Shown piece by piece: positions 1 through 15,400 of a stretch of DNA of 64,000 nucleotides. Below the pieces are notes generated by a model, which saw nothing but the letters and a program-made list of their open reading frames with translations, ran no database searches and had not been told where the DNA came from. Source of the stretch: Agelaius tricolor (Eukaryota > Chordata > Aves > Passeriformes > Icteridae). The stretch covers positions 66,939,381-67,003,380 of the forward strand of contig JALJCS010000001.1 of the NCBI GenBank assembly GCA_023055355.1. The letters run 5' to 3'. The first letter of the stretch is position 1, and each line of letters opens with the position of its first letter. Position numbers and translations under genes: made by a program.

Positions 1-3000
1 TAAATAAATACAGTAAACATCTGTAAAATAGGTTTTATTGGTTTCTGTATGGTATTTGGAGATTTAACATTCCATAATATTGCATACTACTTATATGTGT
101 TCTGTTACAGTAATGGGCCTTTGGCCTGGACTTAAAGATGCACTATTACTATCTGAAGTTAATACAGGTAATTTAGATTTCTGACATTATATATGTAAGA
201 CATTGTGCCATAAGTAACTAGAATTTCTCATTCCAGATTTCAGTGAAATCTTGAGGTCACAGTTTAAGTCCACGTATCAATTTGCAGACCTATTGCAAAA
301 ATCCTCACCTGTACAATTTAATAAATTCAAACCTACTGAGAATTAACCATGGAGGAAAGACAATAGTGCATCTTTACTTTTTTTTTAAAGACAGGCCCAA
401 CAATAAATAGTTTCCAGTTGCAAACTTGTTCTACAGCAAACATTTCTGTGCCAACATTATTACTATTTTCTGATTGCTGCTACGAACAGTGTGTAAAGCA
501 AATACTAGAAAATTAAAAAGCTGTATGAACCAATCCTCAGACAAAAGTGCAATGATGAAAAAATTAGATATGATTAATTGTAACAAGAGTAGAGAACTAA
601 TAAAAAAATCTTATGCTCTGCATAGTTGCATAGATTAGCTGGTTAGTATTCACATTTAAGCAGAACAAATGGTACCCTTTTAATTAAACTCAAACCCCTG
701 TATTTTTAAAAAGACTTTGTAACTGATGGGACACTTCACATTGCATATAAAATGCCAAACTTAGAGATTTTCATATCACAGTTTTGTTTCTCTCTCCATA
801 CTAGTTTAATCTCTTTAGATATCATCATAATCATGCCCCTACCTGCAAATGAGTACACCGGAGCTGACCTTAAGTCATAATCTCTGGTTTTATTTTGTTC
901 ATTTATGTGCTTCTAACAAAGCATGACATAAACCCAGTGATAAAATAGGAGAGACCATCCTTTAAACAATTTTCACTAATATTTTTTAACAATATCAGGG
1001 TAAACCAAATGTTGAGTTTAAAAAAGATTTCCATCATCCTAAGTCCATCAATTTTAGTCTCCTTTCAAACTATTCCATTTAAATGTATCAGAGGCATGAA
1101 ATATAGTTTGTCTAAATGTGTAAAGTGCAGTCACTAACCGTCCACAAGATAGAACAATATATCCACACAACTGAAGACATTCTTTCAAAACAAATATAAC
1201 ACTTTAAATCTCCCCTCTTTTCTTAATTTTCAAGTCTTTCAATTAAGATTTTCATAGTTGAGATTTGGTTTAAATAAGAGAGGTTTATAAATGTAGTTTT
1301 ACAGGGTTCTCCAAATAAAAAGCAGGCACAGCTGGTTGTTATCAAAACAAGGTTGTTAGAAACAAAGGAATACCCTGTTACCTGAATATTTCTCTTACGC
1401 TAGAACACTGAAATTCAGCATTTGCTAGTAACCTTGGTAGATTTCCATGATTGTTACCCTGTTCTTTAATAGATGGGCAGTGGGGAGATCATGGGAAAGA
1501 ATGAGGGTTGGTGTATGAAAACCTAAAACTATGAGAGTAAAAAGGGCGTAAGTACAATCACCTAACATTATATGGAAATTTGGCAGCTGTACTCAATATT
1601 ATCACACTATTCAAAACTGTTGTATGCTGTACAAATCTAGGTTTAAAGTGTCATTTGCTAAAATATCTCATTATTCAGAGTTCATAAAGTAACAGCACTC
1701 CTATATACACTTCTTACACTTCTATCTTCCACTAAAAAGACTTCAAAGGGAGGTTGCTTCCCTCCCAGTTATATCTTAGTCAAAACTGACCATTAATTTA
1801 GAAAATCCACTTCAAGTCCCACATTCAATTACAATATAGAATATATTGCTGTAACATCAAAGTGAAACATCTTAGAATCTTAACTTGCATGTAAAAAAAA
1901 TTCTAAATATAAAATGGTACTGTAAATGATACCACCTTTAACCTGTATTTTTCAGTGCATTAAAATATTATTTAGTGACAAGCACAGTGCCATGGGTAAG
2001 TGATTTGAAGTTAGAATTGCAGCCTTTTATGAAGCACGAAATGCTCTCATATGTCACAGATTTCACTTAACCCAGGAGTTTGATGTTAATACATTAATTA
2101 CAGGTAATAAAAAATAGCATACTTCAGAGTTAACCCAAAGTATTAATTTCTCCAAATGAGATATACTACTAATACACCAGAAACACTACTTATATGCAAG
2201 TCAAAGCAGAGCATACATTTTTCTGTACTCAAAACTGTTAGCATAAATATTAGAATTCTGTATCTTTTAGTGTTTAACAGCAAACACTGTATATTGTAGA
2301 ACCTAAATATTTAGATGACAGTAACTTCTAGTTAGTTTTGGTGTCCACATACTTAATGCTATTTACAGTACAACAAACTTTTCCTTCCACTGGTGTGATT
2401 AACTATTCATTTTTCACTGCAGTATTTCTATTGTCTTACCAAAAGCAAACCAAATTCATTAACCTAAGGAACAATTCAAGTGGCAGTAGCATACTTGGTC
2501 AAAAAACAACACCTACTGTCTAAACTTTTAAGAAGCTATTGTACTAAAAGGCAAACATTGCAATGTTTCTCAAACTAAAGTGGTGTTACCACATCTTGAC
2601 AGAAGACAGCTCTACAACATCAGCTTGGTGATTGGTGCACATCACCCTTCTGTCAGTCCTAATTGCAGCTTTCTTGTGGTAACTGCAGTGGGTGCTTCCA
2701 CTGCAAAGTACTGCAGTTGTGGCTGACTTGTAATGCCATTTAGCAGCTTTCATTACAGAGCCAACATCTAATGACCAGCAAGGTCTCTGCTGATTCCAAT
2801 TTGAAAACCTCTGAAATAGTCCTCTTCCCACATAATTCAGAAAGAACTTTTTCATATATTCAATATTATATTAGGTAATTAGCATTATATATGTATATCT
2901 ATTATGTCTTTAAATACATTTTATAAATAAATTCCAACAGTGTGTTGTAAAGTAAGTAATGCATAAAAGTTTCACAATTTAAATAAATATTTTTCACATT

Positions 3001-3486
3001 CCAATTCAGCTTCTTACAAGCTCATCTTTATTTCATGCCTTAGTTTTGAAGCAATGTTTCTGCTTCAATACAAGAGGTAGATTTGATAGAGACTGGGCAA
3101 GTCAAGCCTACTGCCAAAAATTCAACTGTCAGTAACTGTATTGCTGATATGAAGTTTGAGACTACATGAAAAATTCAGAACTACTACCTAAAATCCTACC
3201 AAGTCTTAGCTAAACAGTTCTTGTTAAATCACATTTAATGCTTTTAGACATGATTACTCACAGTTTTTTTCTGTACATAAGAGATAATGAAGAAAACAAA
3301 TACAAAACAGAGAACAGTTGTCCCTAACACAATATATAAAAGTGCATGAGCTGTTTCTTCATCTATTTCTGTAAAACATATTCTGCTTTTCCTCTAACTT
3401 TGGCCATAAAGAAAAGACCTCTGAGAAAAAAAAAAACCCAAACCATACAAGTGTTTAAATTTTATGCTTATATTCACTTCAGTAGT
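1..3486 (-). other. KPNA5 3'UTR and downstream sequence
   Basis: No coding exon is recognisable here. Minus-strand AATAAA hexamers (TTTATT on the plus strand) lie at 3027-3032, 888-893 and 34-39. Any of these could end KPNA5 transcripts, and I cannot choose between them. The sequence is AT-rich with many short A or T runs. A short open frame on the minus strand at 2586-2855 has no recognisable family features. Confidence 0.5.
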
Positions 3487-6400
3487 TTAGAGCTGAAACC
3501 CCTCCATTGGAGCCTCCTGCTGTTGAAACACAAACTGCTGCTGACTTTCATCCACCTGAGGTGCAATACTAGAGTCCTCTTCTTCAACACCAAAATAATG
3601 TTCTATGAGTTCAAAAGCCTTTTGGTAGATCTCTTGGTTTTCATGCCTCTGTAGAAATTCAATTTTATCAAGTCCTAAATTCAAAACAGAAAATTTTCAA
3701 AAATATAGTTGCTTAAATGAATGATTAATTCAAATGGAAAAAAGCTTATAGTATAACAGTACTTCTTAAAACAAAAGATGCAATCCCAAGTTACCTCAAT
3801 TAATTTGCTATCACTAGTTCTTAATATCCTAACCAACGTATTTCTAGTCTTCATTTTCTGCTGTCCAAACTCATTTTAAAACTAAGCTAGAAGCATTTCA
3901 ATTAAACAAATATCCCAATTTCTGTTCTTCTACTCTTAAGTCTCCCCCAAGTCTAAATTCTATCTCCACTCATGGAGCAGTCACTAGACACAGTCTGGTA
4001 TCTTTTTTTGAATTAATTGTAAGATTTAAAGATACTACCTTTTGGAAAGCTTATCATTTTGCAAGTAGAGGACATAATTCAGCAAAAGGAGCAGAGGTTA
4101 AGTGCTAGGCAGTTAGTTAGATTAATATAAAATTTCTGTTTAGCTCTTTAAGGTAATGTAGTTTCCACTTAGGTTGGATTAGAAAGAGCTCAAATGAACC
4201 CTTCTGGTGACTGCAGAGGCCAAAGCAATGATGGTGATATAATCAGCTGTTTTCCTTACTTGAACTTATACTCTACATCTTCAGCAGCCTATGCTTAAGT
4301 GCTAAAGAAAAGAAAAGAACCTAGAGAGTCAATACTTAAAATTATGAATGGACAGAAAATCTATAATACAATAAATTCCATTAAAGTCTTCAGTACTTAC
4401 TCCTCTTATGCATTTAATTGTTAAGTTCTGCAAGCATGCATTTGATTTAAAAAAGTGAACTCAGTAACAGGGAATTCAGATGTAAAGACAGCTTTACAGT
4501 AAAGTTAATACCACCTAATCAGATGCAATGTGGTCAATTAGAACGACAGTTCTATTAGTTACTAGTTGTTTCTGAAATATAAATGTCTGACAATTTTGTC
4601 AGAACTACAAAAATGGCAAGTCTCCAAAAAGTATGCCAGTTTCATTATAAGCCAATTGTAAAAGAATCCAGTCATGAGATTCCACAAATTAGAATGCATT
4701 TATATAGAGGTTTAATTCAAGAACTTTTATAAGAGACTAAACAAAATACTTGCAAAAGTAAAAACTTATTTTGTTTTATGACCTGAAGTTGATTTTGCTG
4801 TTACTGATATTTACTATATTAAAAAGCAATCCAACTTTAGTATCAATTAAATAAACCCTGATCTTACATCCCTGTTGGTAATGAAACTGTATCAGACAGG
4901 ACTATGTATCAAAAACTGTATTTAGGAATGGCTGATAAATGTATGCAAAGCATGGTTCCAATAGACTAGGACACCTGGGTTAAACCCTTCTGAGAATGCT
5001 TCTCTAGAGGGACATTTAAACTGTCCGCAGACAAACACCCAGATGTTTTCTGCATTTAACCACTTTCCCCTAAATGTAACACTACTTACTTTGTGATACT
5101 TTATGTCTACTTCTGCTTGGAGTAATTCTTGTATTAAACCTTACCTGCAAATTTCAAAATGACTCACAGTGGTCTTGTTTTCACAGCCTGGAATAAGGAA
5201 GTTCAGGTATGCAGTTTTACAAGAAGTGTGTTCTTACCATAGGCTTCCTCTATGAGGGCACAGTAAGGATTAACGCCGATTCCATTTTGCTTTGACTCTT
5301 GTTCTCCGAGACGCAGAATATTTTCAAGTCCATTTAAAGCCACCTGTACTATTTTTGAATCCATCACAGTCAGGAGGTCACAAAGAGGCTTGGTACAACC
5401 TAGTGCTACCAAATACCTTTATAACAGAAACAAAACAGAGGAAGGGGAAAAGAACTGATAATCCAGAACGTTTATTCTGACATAGCAGTCTACTGCTATA
5501 AATACTTACTTTTGCTAAAAAAAGTGGCTGAAACAACAGAATTTCTAAAACATGCAAGAATACAAAGAGAAACTTAGCCCAAAATGAAATAAATATTACA
5601 ACTTATCTTAATAAAACAACATGAATGTGTGTATTCCTAATTGAAGTGTGAAATCTGTAGTCTTTTAAAATTCTTTTTACTACAGTCTTCAGGTGGGCTT
5701 AATTTAATATAAAAGAAAAAAAATTTATCATGAATTTCTTTTCTCAGGCAGTTGAAATTTTTTAGTGGTAAAAATATCAAGTAAACACATTAGATACATG
5801 TAAGAACACTGGGCACTGTTCTGTGCTAACACAGTCCACACTAGCAGTCCATTAAGATTTTGGCATCACCTACTATAAAGAGAAGGATGTAACTGTAAAT
5901 ACAAGGACAAAAATGTTGGGATTCTGAGTACCCACTCCTTTTCACAATTTTGAAAAAAAATTGTGTATAAACTTTCACAAGTCATAACCTGTGTCTCTGC
6001 TTCTCTAGCATGTAAGTAAAATGATGACAGCAATGTTTGCCTAAATACAGTTTAATTCAGTTTAATTTAATTCAGTTTAATTTAAAACTATCCTGCAGTT
6101 AGGCAGAAGTACCCTGAGGATATTAGGAGGACTAAAACTTCATGACACTAGTAATATAAATGTATTTTTGATGAAGAGCCAGCCATTGCTATGGTATTAT
6201 ATGCATATCTACTATTTGAAGATCCTGAATTAAAATTTATTTTTAAAATGCTGGATTTTGAAATGTTACATTATAAGCAATTAAAAGAGATTCAAAAAAA
6301 CAAGACACTTTGTTATCCCAGTTATCCCTCTGATAACACTTAGTGGTTATAAGAAAATCAGGATTAGTTACATTATAAATAAGAACATACTTCTTGCAAC

Positions 6401-9400
6401 AGATCTCCCAAATATGCTGGAAAAGTTGTCACATCACTTTCAGTTCTGGCTTTCATATAATACAGTAACTTTTAAATCAAATTATCAGCTACTGATTCAA
6501 AGTGATCATTATTCTACAGTATTCAGATAAACCAGAGAGTATTTTATTCTATCTTTGCAGCACATAAATAGCTACTGACAATAAAAGTTTAATCAAACTC
6601 ATTTCTAAGCAAGTTTAGATACCGGCCTTAAAATAATGGTGATAGTGAAGTTAAAATACATGAAGAAACAACTAAAATCCCTGAAGTCTGTCCCCAAATG
6701 TACAATCCCACTGCACAAGCTTTCTAAAGAAGCCCCCCAGTTTTCAATTTTCAAACACTGAAACTGTTCATCACTATTCCAATTGTGTTTGACAATGTAA
6801 TATCCACTGTAGAAGATAAGCCTGTTGCACCCTTTAGGTGCAACACCCCTGAAAAAAAGTAGTAATTATTTATTAAGTTTGTTGCATGTACTTCTTGATT
6901 TTTCTGAATTTCTACATTTTCAAGTTGGATTTTCAAGGAAATCAGGCTATGTTTAGGATTTTGTTGCTATGACTGTCAAGATTCAAATGCAGAAATCCAT
7001 ATGCCCTATAGAAGATCCTTAAGCAGAAAAAATAGTAACACACACAAACTCACCTGATCTGTTCAGGGGTTCCTCCTGACGTTGCATTAGTTATGGCCCA
7101 CGCTGCCTCTTTTCTGGTGCGAAATTCAGCTTTTTGGAGAATTTCAATCAATATTGGAAAAATATTTGCATCTATAACAGCCTAAGAGATGAAATGGTAA
7201 CAATTTACAACCATTTATAAAGATTTCAGAACACTTACAGCCTTAAGTACAAGAATCAGTGATGCCTGCTGATATTAAAGCAAAGAATATTTTGTTTAGA
7301 TGATGCCATACAAACTATAAATGCTAAAGTGAAGTTCAGAACTATTCCAACATTGCACAGCAGTGGCCATCAGAAAACCTTTGGTTTTTTATTTCTCTGT
7401 CTCTGGTGGGCAGAGCCCAGCTTACTGGATTGGTCCATTTAAAAATCATACAACACATGCTGAGTTTTTGAACTGAAGATCAAGCCTCGGAACAAAATTT
7501 TTCATTTTACGGAGGTCCTGTGGACTCCATTGAGAGACCATGTCTGTAATTGGAGACTTTATTACATGTTTTAAGTTACATCAGGAAGTGACATTTTCTT
7601 CTCTGATTGAAGCAGAAGGGAAAAAATAATTTTGGAATACGTATTCTGATTCAGGATTCTCATTTTTATTGATCAGAACCTTCTTTCAGATAGCCCCAGT
7701 CACCTGGAACAATACTCAGGATGCAGTAGTTTCCACAACAGTACAACTCAGTGCTAGTGACATCATGTCGGGCTTTTATCCAAGCAAAATATCCACCATT
7801 TATAAACTAATTCACTTTTCACTGGACAAATTTGTAGTAGAAATTGTGACAGCTATTTCTATTTAAAATAATATCTCAAAGTTTGGAAGAAACAATTTAG
7901 GTTAGGTAAAATTATAGACAGTTATGACTAAAACAAATAATACAGAGTCAGTGCACTATCCATTTACATCTTGTGCAGGAAAATCAAGTAGTAAAATGAA
8001 AACAAAACCAACCAAGTAACAAATTCCCAGGCTTTACCTGAATCTGAGCTCTGTTTCCTGCAGTTATATTAGAAACAGTCCAGCATGCTTCTTTTCTGAT
8101 AGATTCCTTGGGACTACTAAGCAAGTGCAAGAGACACGGTAATGCAGAGCAGTTTAAAATCACCTAAAATAATTTAAAAATTGAAAACTGGGTTGTACTA
8201 TATATAGCCTTGTGCAATATACATATATATATATATAAATATAAAAGCATTTTACAGAGGACTTCAAAAGATCTTGCAACACATTTAGATTATACGAAGT
8301 GCCATATCCTGCAAAATTAAAGTGTTCAATGCTGTAGTGTGTGATCAGACAATCCAGCAATTTGAAAGAATCTGCCTTCAATTAAATTCAGACCAAAAGA
8401 CTGACAATAGCAAAACTAAGTAAGGCTACTTAAGGCTAAAATATGAGTAAGTCAAAATGACTGACAAATGCACATCTAATTTGTATAGTTATTTGTTAAT
8501 TTTTTAAGAGATAAGGTTTTTCATTTAATTCCTTAGCAAAATCTTTTTTTCTAGGGCTCACAAATTATGCAGGTAACATTTTTCCTTATGTTCTGTTTAC
8601 ACTAGTACTGCCAGCCTTTTAGAGACAATTATTTTTAAAGTAGGACCTCTCATCCTATTTCCTGCATTACTTCAAAATCAATGCCATTGTCTAAAATTAA
8701 TAAAATAGATCTTTAGAATAAATTACATCAGTAAGACTATCACATACAAATTCATGGACAAATTAAGTATAAGCATAGCTTAGAAGTGAAAACCTTGATT
8801 GCTTTAATACTTGAAAAAGGGGAGCCATAATAAGTAACTGAACCCCCTAAAAGGAAGGGAAAAAATCCAAAAAACAAAAAAAGGAACAGTCAAAGTACCA
8901 TACAGAAACGAAGCAATCCTTTATACACAATGCTGTAAAAAAAAAAAAAGTTCATTCTTGTATTAACTTGATGCTTAAAATAGCTTAAACTATCAAATCA
9001 ACAACACAGATTTCTAGAAAGCCTCTTTCAGTGACATATTCAGATACCTGTACTGGACATGTATTTTGTTAAAGTTTTCACAAAATTCTGTCTTGCCAAA
9101 TAACTTTTCTTAAATCAACTAGTCTTACCTGTGTTTGGATATCATCCCCAGTAACAATATTTCCAACTGCTCTTAATGCAGGGGATACCACCTTGTAATC
9201 ATTATGCCTGGAGACAAATATTATATTGCTTGATATTACCAAGTGTTAAAACAGTAATTTTGCATTTTCAGCAAACAAGGGTTTACTTCAGATGCTAAGT
9301 ATTTAGTTATCAAAAACACTGTATTACTAATTGCACTTTCCCTGTTTAGCCAAATTTGACTACTACAACCCCACAACTGAATTGTTGATTCAAAGACTGA

Positions 9401-12400
9401 GCACCTCTATGGAACAACACAACTTAGAGCAATCTGCCCAGCAGATCCATTTCACTCAGCTCAAGTATTATTAAATACGATACTGGAACATGTGTCATTC
9501 AACAGCAACAGAAACAGAGGGGGTGTTATGAGGTGTATACTGAAGTTTACTGTGTTTTGTAAGCAAAATTACCCCTTTTGTGAGTCAATAATCCTAGAAG
9601 CCAGCACATGAAGTCCATTTTCAGCTGCCTGATGTGTGGGGGAAGGAAATTACACAGTTGTCCTAGAGCTTCTATGGAAGAGAAAGCAATCTTCCCCTGT
9701 GCTGGGAACTACTATCCCAGACCTACTCTGCAGTCCCATGTGAACAGAGGGACTTAGTCTCCCTTTCCAGGAAAATAATGAACCATAACCCAAATATACT
9801 GGAACAGTTTAAAAATGGCTCTAGCCAGCCTCTGGACTTCACTGAGTACAAGAACTGTCTGTAAAGCAATTATACATCCTAGAAAGGAAAGTACAACAGT
9901 GAAATAAAAAAAAAAAAAGAAAAATTATTTTACAATTCAACATTGATCTTCAGTCTTTGCCCTTCTATTCCTTCATGTATATGAATTCCCTCATTAAATT
10001 TTAAGGAATATAAGGAAATACTTTGGAGAAAATTTTTTTCACTGTCAATGTCAGGAATAATTGCAAGAGCCAAGTAAGCTAGCAAGCAGCTTAAAAGATT
10101 TCAGACTGAATTCATGTTCATCACTTTCCATAAAAGTAAATTATGACATCAGGTGAGAAAACACAGCTTAATTTTAACATTAACAGTACTATAAGACATT
10201 TATTTGGTGAGAAGAAGACTTACATAAGCAGCTCTACCAATCTTCGACACACTCCAGAATCAATAACAGCCTGAATTTTATCATTGGGACCATCTGAAAG
10301 GTAAGAGAGGGCCCAGCAAGCATCTGCTAATACATCCGGGTCACTGCTAAACAACAGTCTTGATAAAACATTTAAGCAAGGGGCAACCTAGGTTAAAGAA
10401 AAATATTGCATAAAATTAGGTGTTCCATACTTTTCAAGTTTCAGAGAACACTCTGCAAAGGCATAAATGTGCAAAACCATTTACTGCTCAGGTACACAAG
10501 GTCATTAATGAATGAGGACCCAGGTGGAACACTTTCTAATTAAACCAGATATCCAATTCAAAACAGCAAATTGGATACATTCTGATTCACAGCCTATTTA
10601 TTGAGAGGTACTGTATTAAGTATATAATTGTTCAGCTTAAATAAAAAATCATCTGCTTTTACAGGAATTGCTGATGCTTTTTAATCATTCACGGAGCAGA
10701 ATCTCTAAGTAATAAAAGTTTGGGTTTGTTTTTTTTTTTTTTTTGCTGGCTTTGCAGAAGTACTGGCAGTTATTTGTAATAACCAACTAAGAGTAACTCA
10801 CACAGCACCCAACATTCACTGTACTGGTGAAAAAAACAATGTCTCATTTCAGTTCTCACTGCCACTGTACCCTCTGGCCTTCATCCCTGTAACTTCTGCG
10901 CAGAGCCAAACGAACTAGACCATCTTAGCACCATTTGGAACCTGACAGGTGTCTGCTGCACAGCCTGGGAATTACATATTCTTTGTAGAACTTGATTCTT
11001 TACCCTACATGGGTTATGCAAATTCAGTCTCTATTATGTGTCCAACTGCTGCTATGGCAAAGGGCAAAAAGCAGAAGATTTAGTCTTATTAGCAGCTGCC
11101 TATAGGGCATCTTTTTCCTGTGAGGTTTTGTGTTCAGGCAGCAAAAAATCTTTTTTTCACTACCAGAACAAAACACTAGTAAAGGACATAGGTTAGGCAG
11201 AGTCATTGTGAGGTGATCAGTTAACATAAGAAATCCCTTTTTATTAATATTTCTTAAAAAATTAATAAGTAGCAATAAATACTAGTTAGTAATCACTAAC
11301 TCATGAGGTAAAACTCTCTCTAGATTAACTTTAATGATCGTTTAAACTCAGTCTCTTCGACCAGAATATCCAGTGTTAATCATTTTTAAAGTCATTAACC
11401 TTACCAGAAATTAATTTCATATTGAAAAAAAGCTGGAAGTCCTACTAGTCTCTAGAGTCTTTACAGCTACATACTAGAGAAAAGAAAAAAAAGGGGAGAG
11501 CATACAGGCTCTCTCTGTCATCATAGTCTGATTTAAATGCATCTGACAGAGCAGGAAACTCAAAATTTTATTCATGCAGCATGCACTCACAATTATAGAA
11601 CAACAAAATAAAAATTGAGGAAGCTTCAACTATAACTCACATTCTCTACAACAGTTCTGGAGAAAATACAGTCCCACATGGTTAGTGCTGAATGTATAAT
11701 TTGTCCATCACTTCACACCAGTGTATGACTATTTGCACCAGATTATAGTCTCAAGTTTTTAAGTGATATGATTTTATTGCTGATCAGTGCCAAAGTAGAT
11801 GATTTTTCACAGATACAACAGATGGGCAAGACTGTGTGATGACATTAAAAACATAGAAAGTATGTCTATATTCAGAATCAAAGATTCTGTTTTATAAAAT
11901 ATTACAAACATAAATATTCTTTAGCTTTCTGATTTCTCAAAATTACTACTTTATTATACCTTACTGAAGTCTGGAGGTGGGTTCTTTCCTCTACAAAGAT
12001 TTGAGAGTGCCCAGACTGCATTTCTAGTTGTTGTAAGACGATTCGAATTTGTTAACAATCTGTGCGAAACAACAATAAGAAAAAAATTAATTTCTTATTA
12101 AAATTTAGTTAATTTTCTGGGTATTGTTACCAAAAGAACATCACATAAGGAAGAGAAATTCTATTATTGATCACTAGTTTAAATTTATTTATCTTCGTAT
12201 CTTACATGCTGCAACTATTTTCTTAAAATCAACTGAATCTGAGATTATTTTGCATAATTTTGGGAGGTCTCATTCCCAAATCACATACATGCATATAAAG
12301 TAAGCAATTGCTTATATGAAAGATCATTCAACTAAACCTTTCTGAGGGTCTTTAGAAGGGGCTAGGAGACGCAATCCTGCATGAAATGAACTTTGATGTT

Positions 12401-15400
12401 TTCATTCAGAAAATGCAATTAATAACAATAAAAATACTTCCATAAAAAGCTGAAACTTGAAAGTTCTTGTAAAAAAATTAACACATTACTTCTGCTTTTG
12501 CCAAATAGAACATGAAATATTCAACACCTGAAAAATCAGGTATATAACAAAATGTCTAAAATGTTAATTCTTTAAGCCCTTGGTGAAGGTAATCATGTTC
12601 TCCCCTGCTATTTTAAGCTATTTTACAAATGTTTCATTTTATTACTTTAAGTGGTAATAAACTGAGTAACATTTGTCTTGTGCAAATTTTTTCCTGTGAT
12701 AAAAATACAATGGTAAGCACATAGTAAATGCTGGAATGATATTCCTAGTGAAGATAAATCTTGTGGAATACAGCTCATGTAACAACTATTCTGTCAGCTC
12801 ATCTCAGCAAGCAAATAGATAAATAGGAAGACTAGAGCTTGGAACTACTGAACAATAGTGAAGAAAACAGCCCTTTGCCTAGGCAGATGGAAACGTACAA
12901 GAGGGAATCAAATTATGTCTCGCACCCCATACATTCAGAAATCTGACAACACCGAGTTGGCACAATACAGAAATTTCATACCTGTGAAGTAACACTTGCC
13001 TCCTTTTAAATACATAGAAAAGCTTCCAGTCATGAACTAATTAAAGATATGCATGAAGCTCATGTAATCCAAAACATTAAATTGCTTCTTATTATGTTGT
13101 TATGATTCTCAAATTAGACAAAAGCTTTATTTAAAAAAAAATTACTTATATTCTTTGCAAGTAAATTCTAAGCTGAAGTTTTCATTTATCGATACACATA
13201 CAATATATTATAGTATAGTTTACAATACTTACTCTAAGAGAGGTGGCAATATTCCACAGTTCAAAACAAAGTCTCTGCATTCTGCATTATCACCAGCAAT
13301 GTTCCCAAGAGCCCACACTGCCTTAAAAAGCAAAGCATCCAAGTAAATTTATACATACTTGCAAATCAACTTTTACAAATATTCTATACTTTTTACAGCA
13401 AATATTACAGAATAGAAAAAAAATCCATGATGGGAAAAAATAGTGACAGTAAATTTTTTTCTTCCTGCAGGCAGATCAAGTAGCTAGTAGGCAAATGGGG
13501 GTCAAAGCCTCTGTAACCCCACACACCCCAAAAGAGATATTCATAACTGAATTTTAAGTAGTTATAAAAACCCCTCAAGAAGACAGTTACCTGCTCCTGT
13601 ACATCTTCATGTTCTGAACTAAGCAACTTAATAAAAATGGGAACAGCTCCAGTTTCAATTACAACTTTGGTGTGTAAGAAAGTTCCAGATGCTATGTTTG
13701 TCAAAGCCCAAGCTGCTTCAAACTGTTGAGGAACACAAACATAACCATGTTAAACCACTCAACAGTAAAACTTAAAATCATGACATGAAGTTTGACACAA
13801 GAGTTTCAGAGGTTCATTTTCCAAGTTTTTTTCCTTTCCATTGACATGCAGTTATTTTTATAGTACTCTACACAATAAAAAACCTGGCATTGACAAAATC
13901 TCTATTTAGTAAGAACTTTCATTAACTACATTATTTTTAGGTTTTGGCTTACAGAACTAAGAAAGATTTCGAGTCACTATTAACTAGTACAGATACCTTT
14001 TATTTACTCAATACTAAGTTAATTCTTCTAGAACAAATGTCCAAAAGGCCTAAGTGCTACTCCAACGGAGGAGTAGACAGAACTAGTTACTCCTACCATT
14101 AATTAGATATTTTCTCAAAGATTTTCTAAAAGGATTTTAAACAAGCCTGTCAGTTTCCTGTCTTTTTTTCCTAAGATTTTAGCTGAAAAGTACTACAATA
14201 TATTAAACAGTTAGTAAGACAGATTCTGCTCACATATCATTGCTGATAATCTTAATATACCGCTCTGTAAATCCACTTGAACACCTTTTGCTTTCAACAC
14301 CCAAGTTTTTGTCCAGCTGAATACATGACCCTAAAGACTACTATGAAATTCACAAAGTCAAGTCACATTTTTAGCAGCAATAATGAAAACATATGGCTTC
14401 AGTGGTGAAAAATAATTATATTTGGTTATTCAAAACCCCCACCAAACAAAACAACATGCGCCTTCCAAAGCTCTTTTGGAAGGTTTCTAATCCCATTCGA
14501 AACTCCCAATCAGTACAAGCTGAACTCACTTGTAGAGTGTAATTTTCACTTCTCTCTAGAAATTTCACAAATCTCTGTACTACTCCCGGTTTTTGAATGA
14601 CTTCATCTATAGGTGGATTAGGCTCTAGGGAATAAAAACAAACATATTTGTGTTAAAAGACCAAATAAATTCCTTTTTCAGTATGACAAAAAACAAGAAT
14701 ATGATTTGTAGATCTTATCAAAATTTCATTCAATCCTTTTCTTTCCAAAAGGAGTTACAAACTTTTCACCTGCAGAATATTCTCTATGAAGTGGTACAAT
14801 GTAGTAAACACCCTGTTACATATAATAACAGTAACACATACTTTTACCATTTGCATGTTAGTAACATCACAAAACACTCTTCCTTCAAGCTGAACAACAC
14901 TTCAGGTTGGTGGAAGAGCAATTATGGTTACTGGATGCTGTTTTAAAAGACCAAGCACACCCTTACCTATCATGCTGTAAGCATACCAGCATCACCTTAA
15001 GACTGCATGTTTTACAGCCCCAACAAAAACAAGTTACAACTCTTCTTTGCCAGCCATGTAATTTTTTTTCCCCCATGAGGAGAGAATGGGAGGAGAAGCT
15101 GAATCACTGCAACAATTATTCTAAATATGTTAGTGTGCAGTTAAGTTACTGCCCTGGACACCTCAATCAAAAACATCCTTGTTTTTTACTTTGAAAGACT
15201 TAACATTGAAATAATGAAGATTTCTGTATTTAGCCATTAGGTCAGAAGAGATTTGGCACAGTTTATAAACAGAACTACAAATTTCTGCAAGATGTATTTC
15301 AAAATAAAACATAACTAAATGTTAACTGACTCTAAGTATAATTCATAATAACACAAAAGGAAGCAACTAGAAAAAACAGGCAATGTTTACCTACCTTTAG

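Noticed and set aside
2586..2855. 89-codon minus-strand open frame downstream of KPNA5
   Set aside because: Probably 3'UTR or intergenic. I searched it by eye for FAM162B, the next gene in mammals, and found no resemblance.
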